Source of the DNA: Septoria linicola
Taxonomy: Eukaryota; Ascomycota; Dothideomycetes; Mycosphaerellales; Mycosphaerellaceae
Reading direction: 5' to 3'
NCBI GenBank assembly: GCA_024114885.1
Contig: CP099423.1
Location: 1,798,001-1,862,000, forward strand
DNA: 64,000 bases
The position numbers were made by a program, and so were the translations under genes. Position 1 is the first letter of the stretch. Each line of letters starts with the position of its first letter. This document shows positions 1 through 9,796 of this stretch, in pieces. The notes beneath the pieces are model-generated. The model had not been told where the DNA came from and ran no database searches. It worked only from the letters and a program-made list of their open reading frames with translations.

Positions 1-854
1 TCGAGCAGTGGTAATAGTTGTCGGCGACGAGAGGAGAAAAGTTAGTCAGTATCTTGCGTCTCGCTATCCTCTGGCTCCAGGATCATCACAAGCGCTTTAG
101 CCTGCCAGGAAGGTTTGGCACTAGAAGGTGCACAGAAGCATGTGTGACGGCACAAAGAATGATCGGATGCCCTGGGATTCGGGAACGGTGAGTAAAACGC
201 GACTGTGCTCCTTACTGCATGATGTGTGAAGACTACTGGATCGACAATCGCTGGCTCGATGGGCCACCCCTTGCGACATCCTTGTCATATGTGTAGTAAC
301 TTAGATGCATTGGAGAAGTCTGGACTCTCAGCTTTGGAAGATGGATGGCCGATCGCCGACGCATCCTTGCTACTCTATCAATCGGAACCTTGGCATTGCC
401 TGTATCGATATGCTCCTCTGTTCACGACTGCCCTCTGCCAACTGCATCACTCATCAGTAGCAGCGTTAATGTTCTGCGGCGCCACGTCGTGCTGAGAGCT
501 GCTTTGTCAGACGATTCGCTCGTGATCGATATTATTCGAACGTGGAAGGCTCCAGGTAGTTACGCGTCTTCCATTCACTGACGCCAGCACATGACCCTTC
601 GTTCACTGCCACCGCCGCATTCTCATCTTCCTCTTGCACCGTATCCACATGTAACTACCGTCTGCTGACATCGACAGCATACTGGGGTCTCTGACTGGAA
701 ACTACACGCGTCGCTGGGGACAAATCTCAAGTGGCGAAAGCATCTGGCAATCGACAAGCACATTTCCATCGTCGTCTAACCAAAAGCCGCGATCTATCTG
801 ATCTCGAGAACACTCGACCAGAACGCCTGCAGTCCCCCCGACACAATCGTCAGC
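1..854. other. Intergenic, no gene recognised
   Basis: Several short open frames exist here (for example 226-495 and 345-581) but none has a recognisable domain, signal peptide or convincing splice pattern. The last 200 bases are the promoter and leader of the protease gene that starts at 855. It is also possible that the 3' end of a gene lying left of the window is present. Confidence 0.4.
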
Positions 855-2597
855 ATGTCCTCGTGGCGACCTCCAGGCCCGCGAGGCGACCACCGCTCCG
901 GCGGGCCAGCCTACTCAGGACGCAATAGACAAACCTCCAATGGCGGACCAAATGGCGTCCAGAGATCCTCAGCATCCTCACTCAAAGAGACAGAAGCGCT
1001 CTTCACCACTTACGAGCATCTCTCGGGCCTCCCGCGCGGAGACTCTGCTCTCACCATGCTCCGCAAAATCGCTTCAGTCGTCAAACCCATCATGCGGAAA
1101 CGAGGTTGGAAAGTCCAAGTCCTGGCTGAATTCCTGCCTCCAGAACAGAATCTGCTCGGACTCAACATCAACAAGGGCTATAAGATCTGCATTCGACTAC
1201 GTTATCACAACAACCCGGACTTGTTCCTGCCATTCGAGGAGTGCGTCGACACAATGCTGCACGAACTTTCACACAACGTCTGGGGTGCACATGACTCAAA
1301 CTTCCATAAGCTATGGGACGAATTACGGGACGAGCACGAAGTCCTGGTCAGGAAGGGCTACACCGGAGAAGGCTTTCTCGGTGGTGGCAATCGTTTGGGT
1401 GGTACTGAGGCAGGCTTTGGAAGACCGCAACTCCCAGCACACGAACTTCGTCGTCTCGCGCGCGAATCAGCGCAGAAGCGTGCCCAACAGGGCACATTGG
1501 GAGCTGGCTCAGGACAGAGACTCGGCGGCAACCCAATTCATCGCGGACAGGACATTCGATCTGTCATTGCGGATCAGATCCAGAGGCGAAACAACAACAA
1601 CTCCATGAGAGGCGGAGGTTGCGCTTCCGGCCGATCAGACGCTGGCCAGTTGTCCCAACAGAGCAGCGATCAAACATTCAAGACACAGGCAGAAGAAGAC
1701 GACGCGAACAACCGCGCGATTGCACAGGCACTCTACGAGCTTATGGAGCAAGAAGAGGAGCAGAAATTGAACGGGACGTTTGCAAGCAGCAAGGCAGATG
1801 AATCAGGAGGTCTGGGGTGGACGAAAGAGAATGGGCTCTACGACGCGGGCGAAGATGCTTCTTCTCGAGGTACTACTAGTGGTTCCCACCCTAGTGAGGA
1901 GGACCAGCTGAAGTGGGCCATGGAAGAGAGTATGCGTGGAAGGTCAGAGGCGCCAACAGAAATGTCTTCTTCACCGCAAGCAGATCGGAAGGTTCTGGCG
2001 GTAGAGGTTCCTTCATCACCGAGCACAGATCGGACACTCACCCCTTCACCTCCTCAGAGCCCCGGACGTGGAGCAGGTGCAGACTCCTTGACAACGAGGC
2101 CAAGCACACCAGCCAAGGCACCTCTAGCGCGGAAGAGACCAGCAAGTGCACTTAGTCCTTCACCAGCTAAGCCAACCTCACGACAAGAATCGTCAGGCAC
2201 ACACCCGGCTGCGATCGACTTAACCTCGTTGCCAAGTCCCTCTGTGAAAGACAACGACTCCATGGCCGATCAATGGGCCTGCGAAATCTGCACCTGCATC
2301 AACCCTCTCCCATTTCTCGCTTGCGACGCCTGTGGAGTGGACCGACCTCAGGCTCTGCTCATGGACACGGAGTCTCGACCCACCAAGAACTCCAACACGG
2401 CACGAAAACCAGTCTCATCTACATCGCGAGATCTCAATGTGCGTCCATTACCGACTATGACTGCAGCTGAACGGTTTCCGATCAAGGCTCCAGATCCAAA
2501 TGCCAGTTTGGGCTGGAAGTGTGGTTTCTGTGGGAGTTTTATGGAGCACAAGTGGTGGACTTGCTCGGCTTGTGGAATGTTGAAGGATAGTTCTTGA
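855..2597 (+). CDS. WSS1: WLM-domain DNA-protein crosslink protease, Wss1-type
   Basis: Single-exon gene of 580 residues. A WLM metalloprotease domain spans roughly residues 45-195 and holds the zinc motif HELSHNVWGAHDSNFH (two His in HExxH, a third His downstream). Two RanBP2-type zinc fingers sit near residues 475-500 (WACEICTCINPLPFLACDAC) and at the C-terminus (WKCGFC...WTCSAC). A short hydrophobic-acidic stretch, AAIDLTSLP, just before the first finger looks like a SUMO-interacting motif. Wss1 family proteases cleave proteins crosslinked to DNA, in the nucleus, guided by SUMO and DNA binding. The linker is Ser/Pro-rich and low in conservation, as is usual for the family. The ATG at 855 is the first in frame and leads directly into the conserved region. 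The family call is secure; DNA repair activity is inferred. Confidence 0.9.
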   Translation: MSSWRPPGPRGDHRSGGPAYSGRNRQTSNGGPNGVQRSSASSLKETEALFTTYEHLSGLPRGDSALTMLRKIASVVKPIMRKRGWKVQVLAEFLPPEQNLLGLNINKGYKICIRLRYHNNPDLFLPFEECVDTMLHELSHNVWGAHDSNFHKLWDELRDEHEVLVRKGYTGEGFLGGGNRLGGTEAGFGRPQLPAHELRRLARESAQKRAQQGTLGAGSGQRLGGNPIHRGQDIRSVIADQIQRRNNNNSMRGGGCASGRSDAGQLSQQSSDQTFKTQAEEDDANNRAIAQALYELMEQEEEQKLNGTFASSKADESGGLGWTKENGLYDAGEDASSRGTTSGSHPSEEDQLKWAMEESMRGRSEAPTEMSSSPQADRKVLAVEVPSSPSTDRTLTPSPPQSPGRGAGADSLTTRPSTPAKAPLARKRPASALSPSPAKPTSRQESSGTHPAAIDLTSLPSPSVKDNDSMADQWACEICTCINPLPFLACDACGVDRPQALLMDTESRPTKNSNTARKPVSSTSRDLNVRPLPTMTAAERFPIKAPDPNASLGWKCGFCGSFMEHKWWTCSACGMLKDSS

Positions 2598-2769
2598 AGA
2601 ACAGGTCCGGATGCGAAGCTGTCAGGAGTATGCAGCTTGTGCGGATACTAGACGCGTGATAACGCCTCAAGCTCGATGGGGGCCTTTGCCGACCGAGAGG
2701 ATGTTCAACGCTTCACTGGTAATTGAGGCGTCCAGTGAGACAGCTGTTGGTAAAATACCCCTCTTGTCT

Positions 2770-3837
2770 TCAGTCTGCAGCGGCATCGGCGGTGATGGGC
2801 GCGCTGTTCTCGGCACCGCCATTTGCAGAAGGGCCAGCAGTCCCATTCTTCACTCGCTCCGCATGTGCCAACTTCTTCTGCTGTCTCTTGCTCATTGGCT
2901 TCTCGATCCCGTCACTCGAAGCCGGCGTCTCGCCTTCAGCCTTTCTCTTCTGTCCTTGCTGTTGCTGCTGCTGCCCTTTCTTCTCCACCTTCCCGCCACC
3001 CTGCTTCTGCTTCTGCTTCTCCTTCTGCCTCTCACGAATTTCCGCCTCCTCCTCCTTACTCCTCTCACCACCATAAACCACGTCTACCGCCCCTCGATAC
3101 CCTGTTCTCTTCAATTTGCCCATCACAACCACACTCCTCGCCTCTTTACTCACAGCCTCATACCCTCTCTCCTGCCCTAGTCCCCACACCGCAGCCAAAT
3201 TCACCACATCCCATGGTCCTCGACACCCCACTGCTCCGATCCTCTGCAAATCCACACCAGAGCTGAGAATCATCCCTCTCCCCCTTGTAGCTCTGATCAA
3301 CTGCGTTGCATTGCTGATTAAACTCCTTCTCGCCTGCGCATCGTTCGCGAGCAGACCTTGCGCGTAACAGATCTCGATTCTTTTGCCTGCAGAAATAGCG
3401 ACTTGGAGCATTTTGTGTTTGAAGAAGAAGTTGAGCCGCTGTGTGAGGTCTAAAGTGATGATGTCGCAGTCTAGGCTGGAGCAGGCGAGCTGGAGGGTTT
3501 TCTCGTCGACGGGGCGGAGTGCGAGGATGTCGTAGTTGGATGCGAGCGATGCGAGACGGGCATTTTGATGGCTGGTCTCGGTAAGGGTGAGGGTGATGCG
3601 GCGAAGGATTGTCAATTTAGAAGGTGGAGGAAGGGTCTTGTGGGTTCGGAGGAGGTCTTCGTGTGATGGGATGGGATTTGTTAAGTCGGCGGGAAGTTTT
3701 CCTGAGATTGTGTGATTGAGGGCAACGACATTATAGCCGAGTTCGTGGAGGAAGGCAAGAGTGCGAGGGAGATTATCGTTTGGCTGATTTGGTTTCCATT
3801 GAACGTTGAGATCGTAAAACATTTCGACATGTAACAT
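2770..3837 (-). CDS. RPP1: RNase P/MRP protein subunit p30 (Rpp1)
   Basis: Single exon on the minus strand, convergent with the WSS1-type gene. The protein begins MLHVEMFYDLNVQW; the family usually starts at MFYDLN, so the real start may be the second ATG at 3822 (350 residues instead of 355). The first ~235 residues have the pattern of the RNase P p30 TIM-barrel (GYNVVALNHTISG, DIITLDLTQRLNFFFK, RIEICYAQGLL, ATRGRGMILSSGV). The C-terminal ~110 residues are basic and low-complexity with a poly-Gln run (CAG-type tract on this strand) and Lys-rich ends. Rpp1 is an essential protein subunit of nuclear RNase P and RNase MRP, for tRNA 5'-end and rRNA processing. Confidence 0.9.
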   Translation of the reverse strand: MLHVEMFYDLNVQWKPNQPNDNLPRTLAFLHELGYNVVALNHTISGKLPADLTNPIPSHEDLLRTHKTLPPPSKLTILRRITLTLTETSHQNARLASLASNYDILALRPVDEKTLQLACSSLDCDIITLDLTQRLNFFFKHKMLQVAISAGKRIEICYAQGLLANDAQARRSLISNATQLIRATRGRGMILSSGVDLQRIGAVGCRGPWDVVNLAAVWGLGQERGYEAVSKEARSVVVMGKLKRTGYRGAVDVVYGGERSKEEEAEIRERQKEKQKQKQGGGKVEKKGQQQQQQGQKRKAEGETPASSDGIEKPMSKRQQKKLAHAERVKNGTAGPSANGGAENSAPITADAAAD

Positions 3838-4153
3838 TCATGATTTGCATGTGGAAGAGAAAGTGTCTGGAAAGTCGCGATGTGCATGGAGCTAGAGTGG
3901 AGTCACACATGACGGATAAGCTGATTGACGGAAAGGAGCCGACTGGATTGACGCTAGCTGATGACCGCCCACATGCCTGTGCCTTCGAGGTGAGCTTTTG
4001 GCTTTCTGTTCTGCGACAATCCATCAACCATGACTACTAAATCCAACTACCGCCAACAACAAATGACTGAGGCCGCGTCTGAACCCTATTTGCGCGTCTC
4101 CTTTGTGATCTCATGGACTTTGATCGCCGCCGCAACGGCATCCCTAACTACAA
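3838..4153. other. Intergenic, promoter side of RPP1
   Basis: About 315 bases between the start of RPP1 and the 3' end of the NTF2-like gene, both on the minus strand. Short frames only; nothing recognisable. Confidence 0.5.
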
Positions 4154-4618
4154 TCAAGCAGATGCGCTCGCCATCCTGAGAAGCCCTTCCTTGTCGCAGA
4201 ATTCGATCACTTTCTTGACCTTGGTCCCATCGTCATTGAAGTACAGTGTCCAAGTCTGCTCATATGGATACGCGTCTCCTTCCAAAGGACAGATCTCTGC
4301 CTTCGCAACGAATGATGCCATGCGTGTCTCTGTGTCGATCACCAGATGTGATATGACGTTGTTCTTGAATCTCAGAGCCTTGAGATCCCGTGCGTAAGTA
4401 GCTTGGAAGCTGGCATTGTCGAAGATGTAGTCCGCTGGCATACCAAATGCCTCCAGAAGAGATACAGGCAGAAGATGACGAGTGCAATCTGGCGTAACAT
4501 CGCGATTGACGAGAGAAGGATCCTCGTGATCTCCACCTTCCTCGAATGCTGAAATCAGTGCTCGGGCCGTGGCCTCCATGCGCGCTCTCAGGTCCTGTGA
4601 AGAAGATTTGGAGGTCAT
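4154..4618 (-). CDS. NTF2-like / SnoaL-like small protein
   Basis: 154 residues from the first ATG at 4618 (the open frame runs further upstream but has no ATG there). After a short polar N-terminus (MTSKSSSQDLRARMEATARALI) the protein has the alternating helix/strand pattern of the NTF2-like fold: an initial helix, the motif LVNRDVTPDCTRHLLP, and C-terminal strands (NVISHLVIDTETRMASFVAKAE, QTWTLYFNDDGTKVKKVIEFCD). Many fungal proteins of this size and pattern are uncharacterised; some are cyclases or isomerases. No catalytic assignment is possible. A possible 5' exon upstream cannot be ruled out. Confidence 0.65.
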   Translation of the reverse strand: MTSKSSSQDLRARMEATARALISAFEEGGDHEDPSLVNRDVTPDCTRHLLPVSLLEAFGMPADYIFDNASFQATYARDLKALRFKNNVISHLVIDTETRMASFVAKAEICPLEGDAYPYEQTWTLYFNDDGTKVKKVIEFCDKEGLLRMASASA

Positions 4619-5096
4619 GGGTGGGTTTCTTGTGGTTTTGTGAAAGGTGTGCTGATGGCTGCTTAGGAGATCGAGTGTAGCTGATGAGATGTTCAGAACG
4701 TTAGATCTTGACTTTCTGGTCAAGTATATCTACGTGAGCGTTCAGCAACCTTGGCACATTACGGCCCCGTCACAAATCAACAGGTCCTTCGGATTTAGGA
4801 ATCTGCGGACATTCATTACACATGCACTGCCATGTTGCGCGACTGGGCAAGACCAAGTAATCATATCACACAGCACCAAAAGCCTTCCGCAAAAGCCCAC
4901 GACTCTTGGCGATGACATTTTTTCCATTCCAGGTCTAAGTTAGTTAGTTCGGATTCCCCAAGCATTGTTCCGATGCGTCCGACAATTTGAGTTTAGCTTG
5001 ACCCGGAGCTCCCTGCACAGTTGGAACGACTGCACCGGTTGATGACAATCTTCCTTCCTGCGACTTAGCTCGTCACAACAATTTCAGGAATGCAGC
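4619..5096. other. Intergenic between divergent genes
   Basis: About 480 bases between the divergently oriented NTF2-like gene and the bZIP relic. It should hold both promoters. No conserved RNA or repeat seen. Confidence 0.45.
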
Positions 5097-6152
5097 ATGC
5101 AGGAAGACACTGACAATCGTGCAATAGAAGACAGCATCGCGGCTCCGCATGGCAGAACCCATGCCATAGGTGATATTATTGACCACGCTGCCGAAGCCGA
5201 GCTTGGAACCAGCACGCAGAGGAGAAAGCTTCAGAACAGGAGGAACCAAAAAGCCCGGCGTAAGTCCTTTTGGCATGGCACATTCTCACGAAAGATTACT
5301 GTTGTTTTGGAGGACTCCGACTTCAGGAGCATGCCGCCGAGCTTCCAGAAGACGGGCGCCCCTTCCAGGTCAGTCGCTGGCGCGTTGATGAAGCCGAAGA
5401 GGACTTCTCGCACGTCAGATCATCAGCCCCTGAGAATACCACAAGCTTTACGCGCGTTCAGCTGTCCGCAGACAACTGTCTCCGGATAGCAAAGTTCACA
5501 TATGGACCTGGTGGAGCTAACCACACATGGCTAGTCGAGCCAATCATGATGTTTCCTCTCTCTACAGATCACCTTCTGCATCTTGTACAGCACAACGTCT
5601 TTCGTGCCTTCGTCTCCAACAAGCGTACGCTCAACACTCTTCTCACAGGCTGGATAGATGCGCCGCCTTCGCCAGGCACATGCCCTACAAGCTGTCCACG
5701 ATATCGAGATGACACAACAGTGTATCCACTCAATCCCAACATTCCTCCAACCTTGGTTCCGACACCTCTTCAACAAGCGCGGTTGCACTCGTTTTGGATC
5801 AACTCGATACCATTCCCTCGAGTTCGCGACAACTTGATCACGCACCAAGAACGCTTTGATCACTGGGAGCTGCTGCAAGATTTAATCGGCGAGCTCATGG
5901 GTGCTACACCAGACGAGAACCAGTTTCCAGTCACTGCGCAAAGGATTGGTTGTCTGGGGTGAGCCGCATCTTATGCAGAGTTGGGAAGCTACGCCCGGCT
6001 TTTTGACCAAATGGTCCTGGGCTGTTCAAGGCTGCAATGAATTGCTGGAGTCGACCAATCGATGAAGAGCCATTAGGGGCGAGGAGCTCATCAGGGTGCT
6101 CCAAGAGGACCAAGAAAATGTCCAGAACAAGGCAATGCTCCGGGAAATGTGA
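5097..6152 (+). pseudogene. bZIP/DUF3425 transcription factor with frameshift and nonsense codon
   Basis: Exon 1 (5097-5259) encodes a bZIP-like basic region, RRKLQNRRNQKARR. A 53-nt intron, 5260-5312 (GTAAGT...GGAG), joins it in frame to LRLQEHAAELPEDGRPF and the DUF3425 domain (FPLSTDHLLHLVQHNVFRAF, WINSIPFPRVRDNLI). The domain then leaves its frame: the conserved continuation (SFQSLRKGLVVWGEP, FLTKWSWAVQGCNELLESTN) lies in the +1 frame from about 5900-5925, with no room for an intron. In that frame the codon for the family's conserved Trp in STN-x-W-R is TGA at 6063-6065 (one transition from TGG), after which RAIRGEELIRVL stays open to 6152. These fungal factors are usually pathway or stress regulators. 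This copy looks recently broken, unless both lesions are sequence errors. Confidence 0.75.
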
Positions 6153-6274
6153 GTCACCTGACTTGGCAATCCTTCGCGCGTTGATAGTGCGTAAGTATAA
6201 CAGTAGCCATGGCGCACACAGCCACCACAGTGCACCTACCCTAGAGCAGCACGCTGTTCTGCGCGATCTGCACC

Positions 6275-6943
6275 ATGGATACCGTAGTCAGAATGTCGTA
6301 TTACTCGCTTGTTCAGGTTCAGTACGACCTCGAATCAAAGTCTTCAAGTGAAGAAGTGCAACCGCAGAAACAGGTCGTGCAGGGCGCCATTTCTGAGCAC
6401 AAGGAGAACAGAAGATTTGTATATCGAACAGCTTATAGCAGGAAACCCAATTCCGAGAAGCCGAAGCCGAACCAAATTATCACGTTTCTCTCACTTCCTC
6501 AGGAGCTCCGAGACAAGATTTACTCCTATCTGGTAAAACCAAACGACACTATACTGTACCTGAATTCTGGATACAATCGTCGACTGACTTCTCCTCGAGT
6601 CCGCAACCGATACGCCCAACAGTCGTACAGTTCTCTCGTGAGCTGCTGCCGAACTACTCGTAGAGACGTGCTACAGATAATCTGGTCCAGAAGATCTCCC
6701 ATCCAGTTAGAGCCGGCCTTGCATCGTCCCCAGCTTGGCTCAGACATAATACATTTGCTCCAGCATGTGCAGATCTCCTCAAGACCACATTCCTTACGAG
6801 GGCATCGAGGAGCCCGCACCATATACTTTGCGGCAATCACTTTGGACCGCAAGTCAGAGGTTGCGTCAGACGGAATCTCGATGGGATGTCGGCTTGAAGA
6901 TTACATCAGGCGAAACCCCAAACACGTCAGTGGGGAAAGATAA
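6275..6943 (+). CDS. F-box-like (2EXR-type) protein, uncertain model
   Basis: 222 residues from an ATG in good context (ACCATGG). A basic N-terminal region precedes the F-box-like motif LSLPQELRDKIYSYLV (about residues 70-86), followed by SYSSLVSCCRTTRRDV, typical of the large fungal family of F-box/2EXR proteins whose partners are mostly unknown. From about 6765 a second frame is also open to 7298 and reads like protein, so the gene may continue through a frameshift or an unrecognised intron. I could not find a good intron joining them. Three or four other members of the same broad family lie in this window. Confidence 0.45.
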   Translation: MDTVVRMSYYSLVQVQYDLESKSSSEEVQPQKQVVQGAISEHKENRRFVYRTAYSRKPNSEKPKPNQIITFLSLPQELRDKIYSYLVKPNDTILYLNSGYNRRLTSPRVRNRYAQQSYSSLVSCCRTTRRDVLQIIWSRRSPIQLEPALHRPQLGSDIIHLLQHVQISSRPHSLRGHRGARTIYFAAITLDRKSEVASDGISMGCRLEDYIRRNPKHVSGER

Positions 6944-7298
6944 CAGGAGGAGAAGGCCTGTATGGGAAGGTGATCCTGAGCATATGTCGAGCAAGACGAT
7001 AGAGAGACTTTTGCAATATGCCCAGCCCATCGTGGACGCGACAAGCCTCGTACTTGAGTCGGACGGATATGTCAGCGTCGCTGTGCTGAAATGTGTCATG
7101 AAAGGTTTTAGAAGGGCCCAGGCCATGAAGCTGGGTCCTGTCCAAAGAGGCTGCATCGTGCCCAAAAACGAAACCATGCTCATTCCAAGCATATGTGGGG
7201 TTTTGGGCTTGGGGTTCATCGACATTTGGGAGCTGGGAAGCACTCGCGACCGCACGTCTGCTGAAATGTCATCTCCTGCTGTCATTGCTGTCACATAG

Positions 7299-7690
7299 GC
7301 ACCTCAATCTGCACTAACTTAGCAACCATGCTTACCTTGAATCTTTTGGAAGACACTGCCGCGCTGTGATGCCCCGGGTATGTTGGCTCCGCTAAGGCGG
7401 CTCACAATCTTGCTATTCAGCCTGATCCCTCTCACCCCGCACTTGCCGAAACAGGCAGGACGTTCAACTTTTCCAGCGTTTTGGTCACGGAGGACGAGCG
7501 ATGACATGTAGAAGCAATGTAACGGATAAAGATGCAGCATGCGTCACTAATAAATGCCTGGTAAATGTGTGCACTTCGGCACAGCATTCCGTCTCACAAC
7601 CGGCATGCCACTACCGGCTAGTTGAGGTCAACAAAAGCAAGCGTTTTCCCACTGACTTGTATGTCTCCAAGGATCACATTCACTACCACC
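7299..7690. other. Intergenic, promoter of the esterase gene
   Basis: About 390 bases with no recognised gene. The ORF leading into the esterase gene starts at 7622, but its first ATGs lie upstream of the signal peptide start. Confidence 0.4.
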
Positions 7691-8847
7691 ATGGCTCTTA
7701 CCTTGGCATTGACTCTGGGCTCCTTGTTGACGGAGGCTTCAGCCTCGCATGCCGGCCACGGACGAGGAAGTCCTTGGCATTCGCCAAACAACTGCTCTGC
7801 ATGGGACCTGAAGAAGTTCACCTCGCTCGTCACCTTTGGCGATAGCTACACAGATGATTCGAGAGCAGGATATTTCGCAGAGAACAATGGAACAGCTCCA
7901 CCTGTGGGATACGATAATCCAGTGAACTACAACTCAGCAAGTGGCGGCAGAGCTTGGCCGCAGTACGTCAAACAGTACTCTGGTATCAACTTGTACAACT
8001 ATGCAGTCTCAGGCGCAGTCTGCTCAAATACTATCACGCCTCGCAACTTCTACCCTACCTTTCTGTTTCCCAGCGTGGAAGAGTATGAAGTCCCGGCTTT
8101 CGAAGCCGACAGCAAGTACATCAAACCGGATGGCACCAAGTTCATGTATAACCCATCCGACGAGACGGTTTACTCTATTTGGATTGGAACAAATGATCTT
8201 GGTAATAATGCTCTCTTGACAGACAGTCAAGTGAAGGGTACCAACATTGTGAACTACACCGATTGTGTGTACGATCAGCTCAAACGACTTTATGATCAAG
8301 GAGGCAGGTATTTCGTCTTGCAGAATGTGGCTCCACTCAATCTTGCACCAATGTATGCCACGCTGGAGAATGGTGGCATGTCTGGACCTAGTCGGTATTG
8401 GCCAATTGCACCCGAGAATATCACTCAGGCCTCTGGGAGAATGATGGAGCAGGTCGTCACTGTAAATGCCATCTATGAGTACCAGACACCCTTCGTCAAA
8501 AGGATCACGAAAGAGTTCGAAGATGCGAGATTTGCCGTTTTTGATATGCACGCACTGGTATGTCAATATGCTAATCAATTTCTCTCATCCCACGCTGACA
8601 GTATTGCCTACAGATCTCCGATATATACTACCATCCCGCTCTTTACCTCAATGGCAGTGCGCCACTCAACGTTCAGTCCTACACTAACAAGTGTAACGTT
8701 ACTGGCGGAGACTGCGTTAGGGACCCAAATCCAGATAGTTTCTTGTGGTTCGATGCTTTGCATCCAAGCGAGCAGACAGACCGTGTCATTGCAAGAGAGT
8801 TTGTAGACGTGGTCAAGGGTGGGAGCAAGTGGGCGAGGTACTGGTGA
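7691..8847 (+). CDS. Secreted GDSL esterase, CE16-like
   Basis: Two exons: 7691-8557 and 8614-8847, with a 56-nt intron (GTATGT...CTACAG). The ATG at 7691 (CACCATGG context) gives a clean signal peptide, MALTLALTLGSLLTEASA; upstream in-frame ATGs do not. The mature enzyme has the SGNH/GDSL blocks VTFGDSYTD (catalytic Ser), the Gly block near NYAVSGAVC, IGTNDLG (Asn block) and, in exon 2, FDALHPSEQTDRV (catalytic Asp and His). The layout and the C-terminal FLWFDALHP resemble carbohydrate esterase family 16 acetyl esterases, which remove acetyl groups from plant-wall sugars. About 366 residues. Without the intron the frame would miss the catalytic Asp-His block, so the splice is well supported. 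Confidence 0.88.
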
Positions 8848-9598
8848 TAGCCGTGATATGGAGACACGGATGGAGGTTGCAATGTCATAAACAGCTCAAT
8901 ATGTTGAAGAACATTGGCGATGCTCGCTGGTTGACTCATGGCGCGTCAACGCTTATGGGTAATCCAACTCAGTGGTTGACAAGGTCATATCTTCCAATGA
9001 GACGCTTTCTCTAGGCTCATGTTCTCTGGCAAGTCTCCGCTCGGGAACACGTTGTTGGCCCCTGCCTGCAGCTGCCACCCAAGCATGCGTGGTATGCATG
9101 CTCCGGCGTGGTTCTACGGATCTCTAGATCTAGAGTACTGTACAGCGCGGCGTTTTCTGTTTCTTCGGGCCAACTAGAGTAATGACAGCGTATTCTGTTT
9201 GAGGACGACGGAGATTTGCTAGCGCGGTTAAACATATGTTAAACATGTGCAGCGATCAGTAGTATGCCTTGGCGGCGATGATATGTAATCATCCGGCGAG
9301 TTCGTCGACCAACGAAGAATCTGCGCTCTTCCGGAAGATTGACCATTACTTTCCGGTAAGCTAGATCGATCTCGCACTTGCGGCGGACCATTGAGAAGAA
9401 ATATCTGTCGTACGGTAGTACAGTATGCCGATGCATGCCAATGAGGTTTCGCCCGGGCGGCGTTTATATCGGTCTGGACGCTTTGGAGTCGGAGAAGACC
9501 TGCGTGTATATGAACAGTCAGCGACAGATCCTTCAGTAACGGGACGAATGCCAATACAAGCTCTTTCTGCTACGCTACCACGGGCACCATCGACCACA
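8848..9598. other. Intergenic, with one copy of a short repeat
   Basis: No gene recognised. 8896-8942 resembles 10235-10281 (see repeat entry). Around 9460-9500 there is a TATA-like stretch (TTTATAT) 5' of the putative small secreted protein. Confidence 0.4.
8896..8942 (+). repeat. Diverged short repeat, copy A
   Basis: This ~47-bp segment aligns without gaps with 10235-10281, sharing TTGGCGATGCTCG and CTCATGGC and roughly 35-40 matching positions by eye. It lies just downstream of the esterase stop. It may be a remnant of a mobile element or a duplicated gene end. Confidence 0.4.
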
Positions 9599-9796
9599 AT
9601 GTTCAAATCGCTCTACATCGCCCTCTTCCTCGCTGTGTGCGCATCTGCTCTCGAAGTCAGTCCACGACAGCGTCCAAACTGTAATACAAAGCCCAGTATA
9701 GCTTACTCCTCGATTGCTAGGGCACTTGTGGCTCCAGTACTGGCGCCCAGACCGTGTGTAGAGCCGGGGCTACAGTACAAGCTTGCTCGGAGGTAA
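9599..9796 (+). CDS. Putative small secreted protein, exon structure unsure
   Basis: ATG at 9599 in context CCACAATG, followed by a strong signal peptide (MFKSLYIALFLAVCASALEV). The unspliced frame gives 65 residues and stops at 9796. An alternative frame from about 9721 encodes a cysteine-containing tail (GTCGSSTGAQTVCRAG) that could be joined by an intron from the GTCAGT at about 9655; this would give a ~45-residue protein. A GTAAGC lies near 9793. Upstream are TATA-like and leader-like sequences. This is the profile of a small fungal secreted protein, but the splice model is not resolved and no family is recognised. Confidence 0.35.
   Translation: MFKSLYIALFLAVCASALEVSPRQRPNCNTKPSIAYSSIARALVAPVLAPRPCVEPGLQYKLARR

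Noticed and set aside
5260..5326. A 67-nt first intron in the bZIP relic (acceptor at TTCAG, 5326)
   Set aside because: It enters a frame that stops at 5388; the acceptor at 5312 leads directly into the conserved bZIP-DUF3425 linker.
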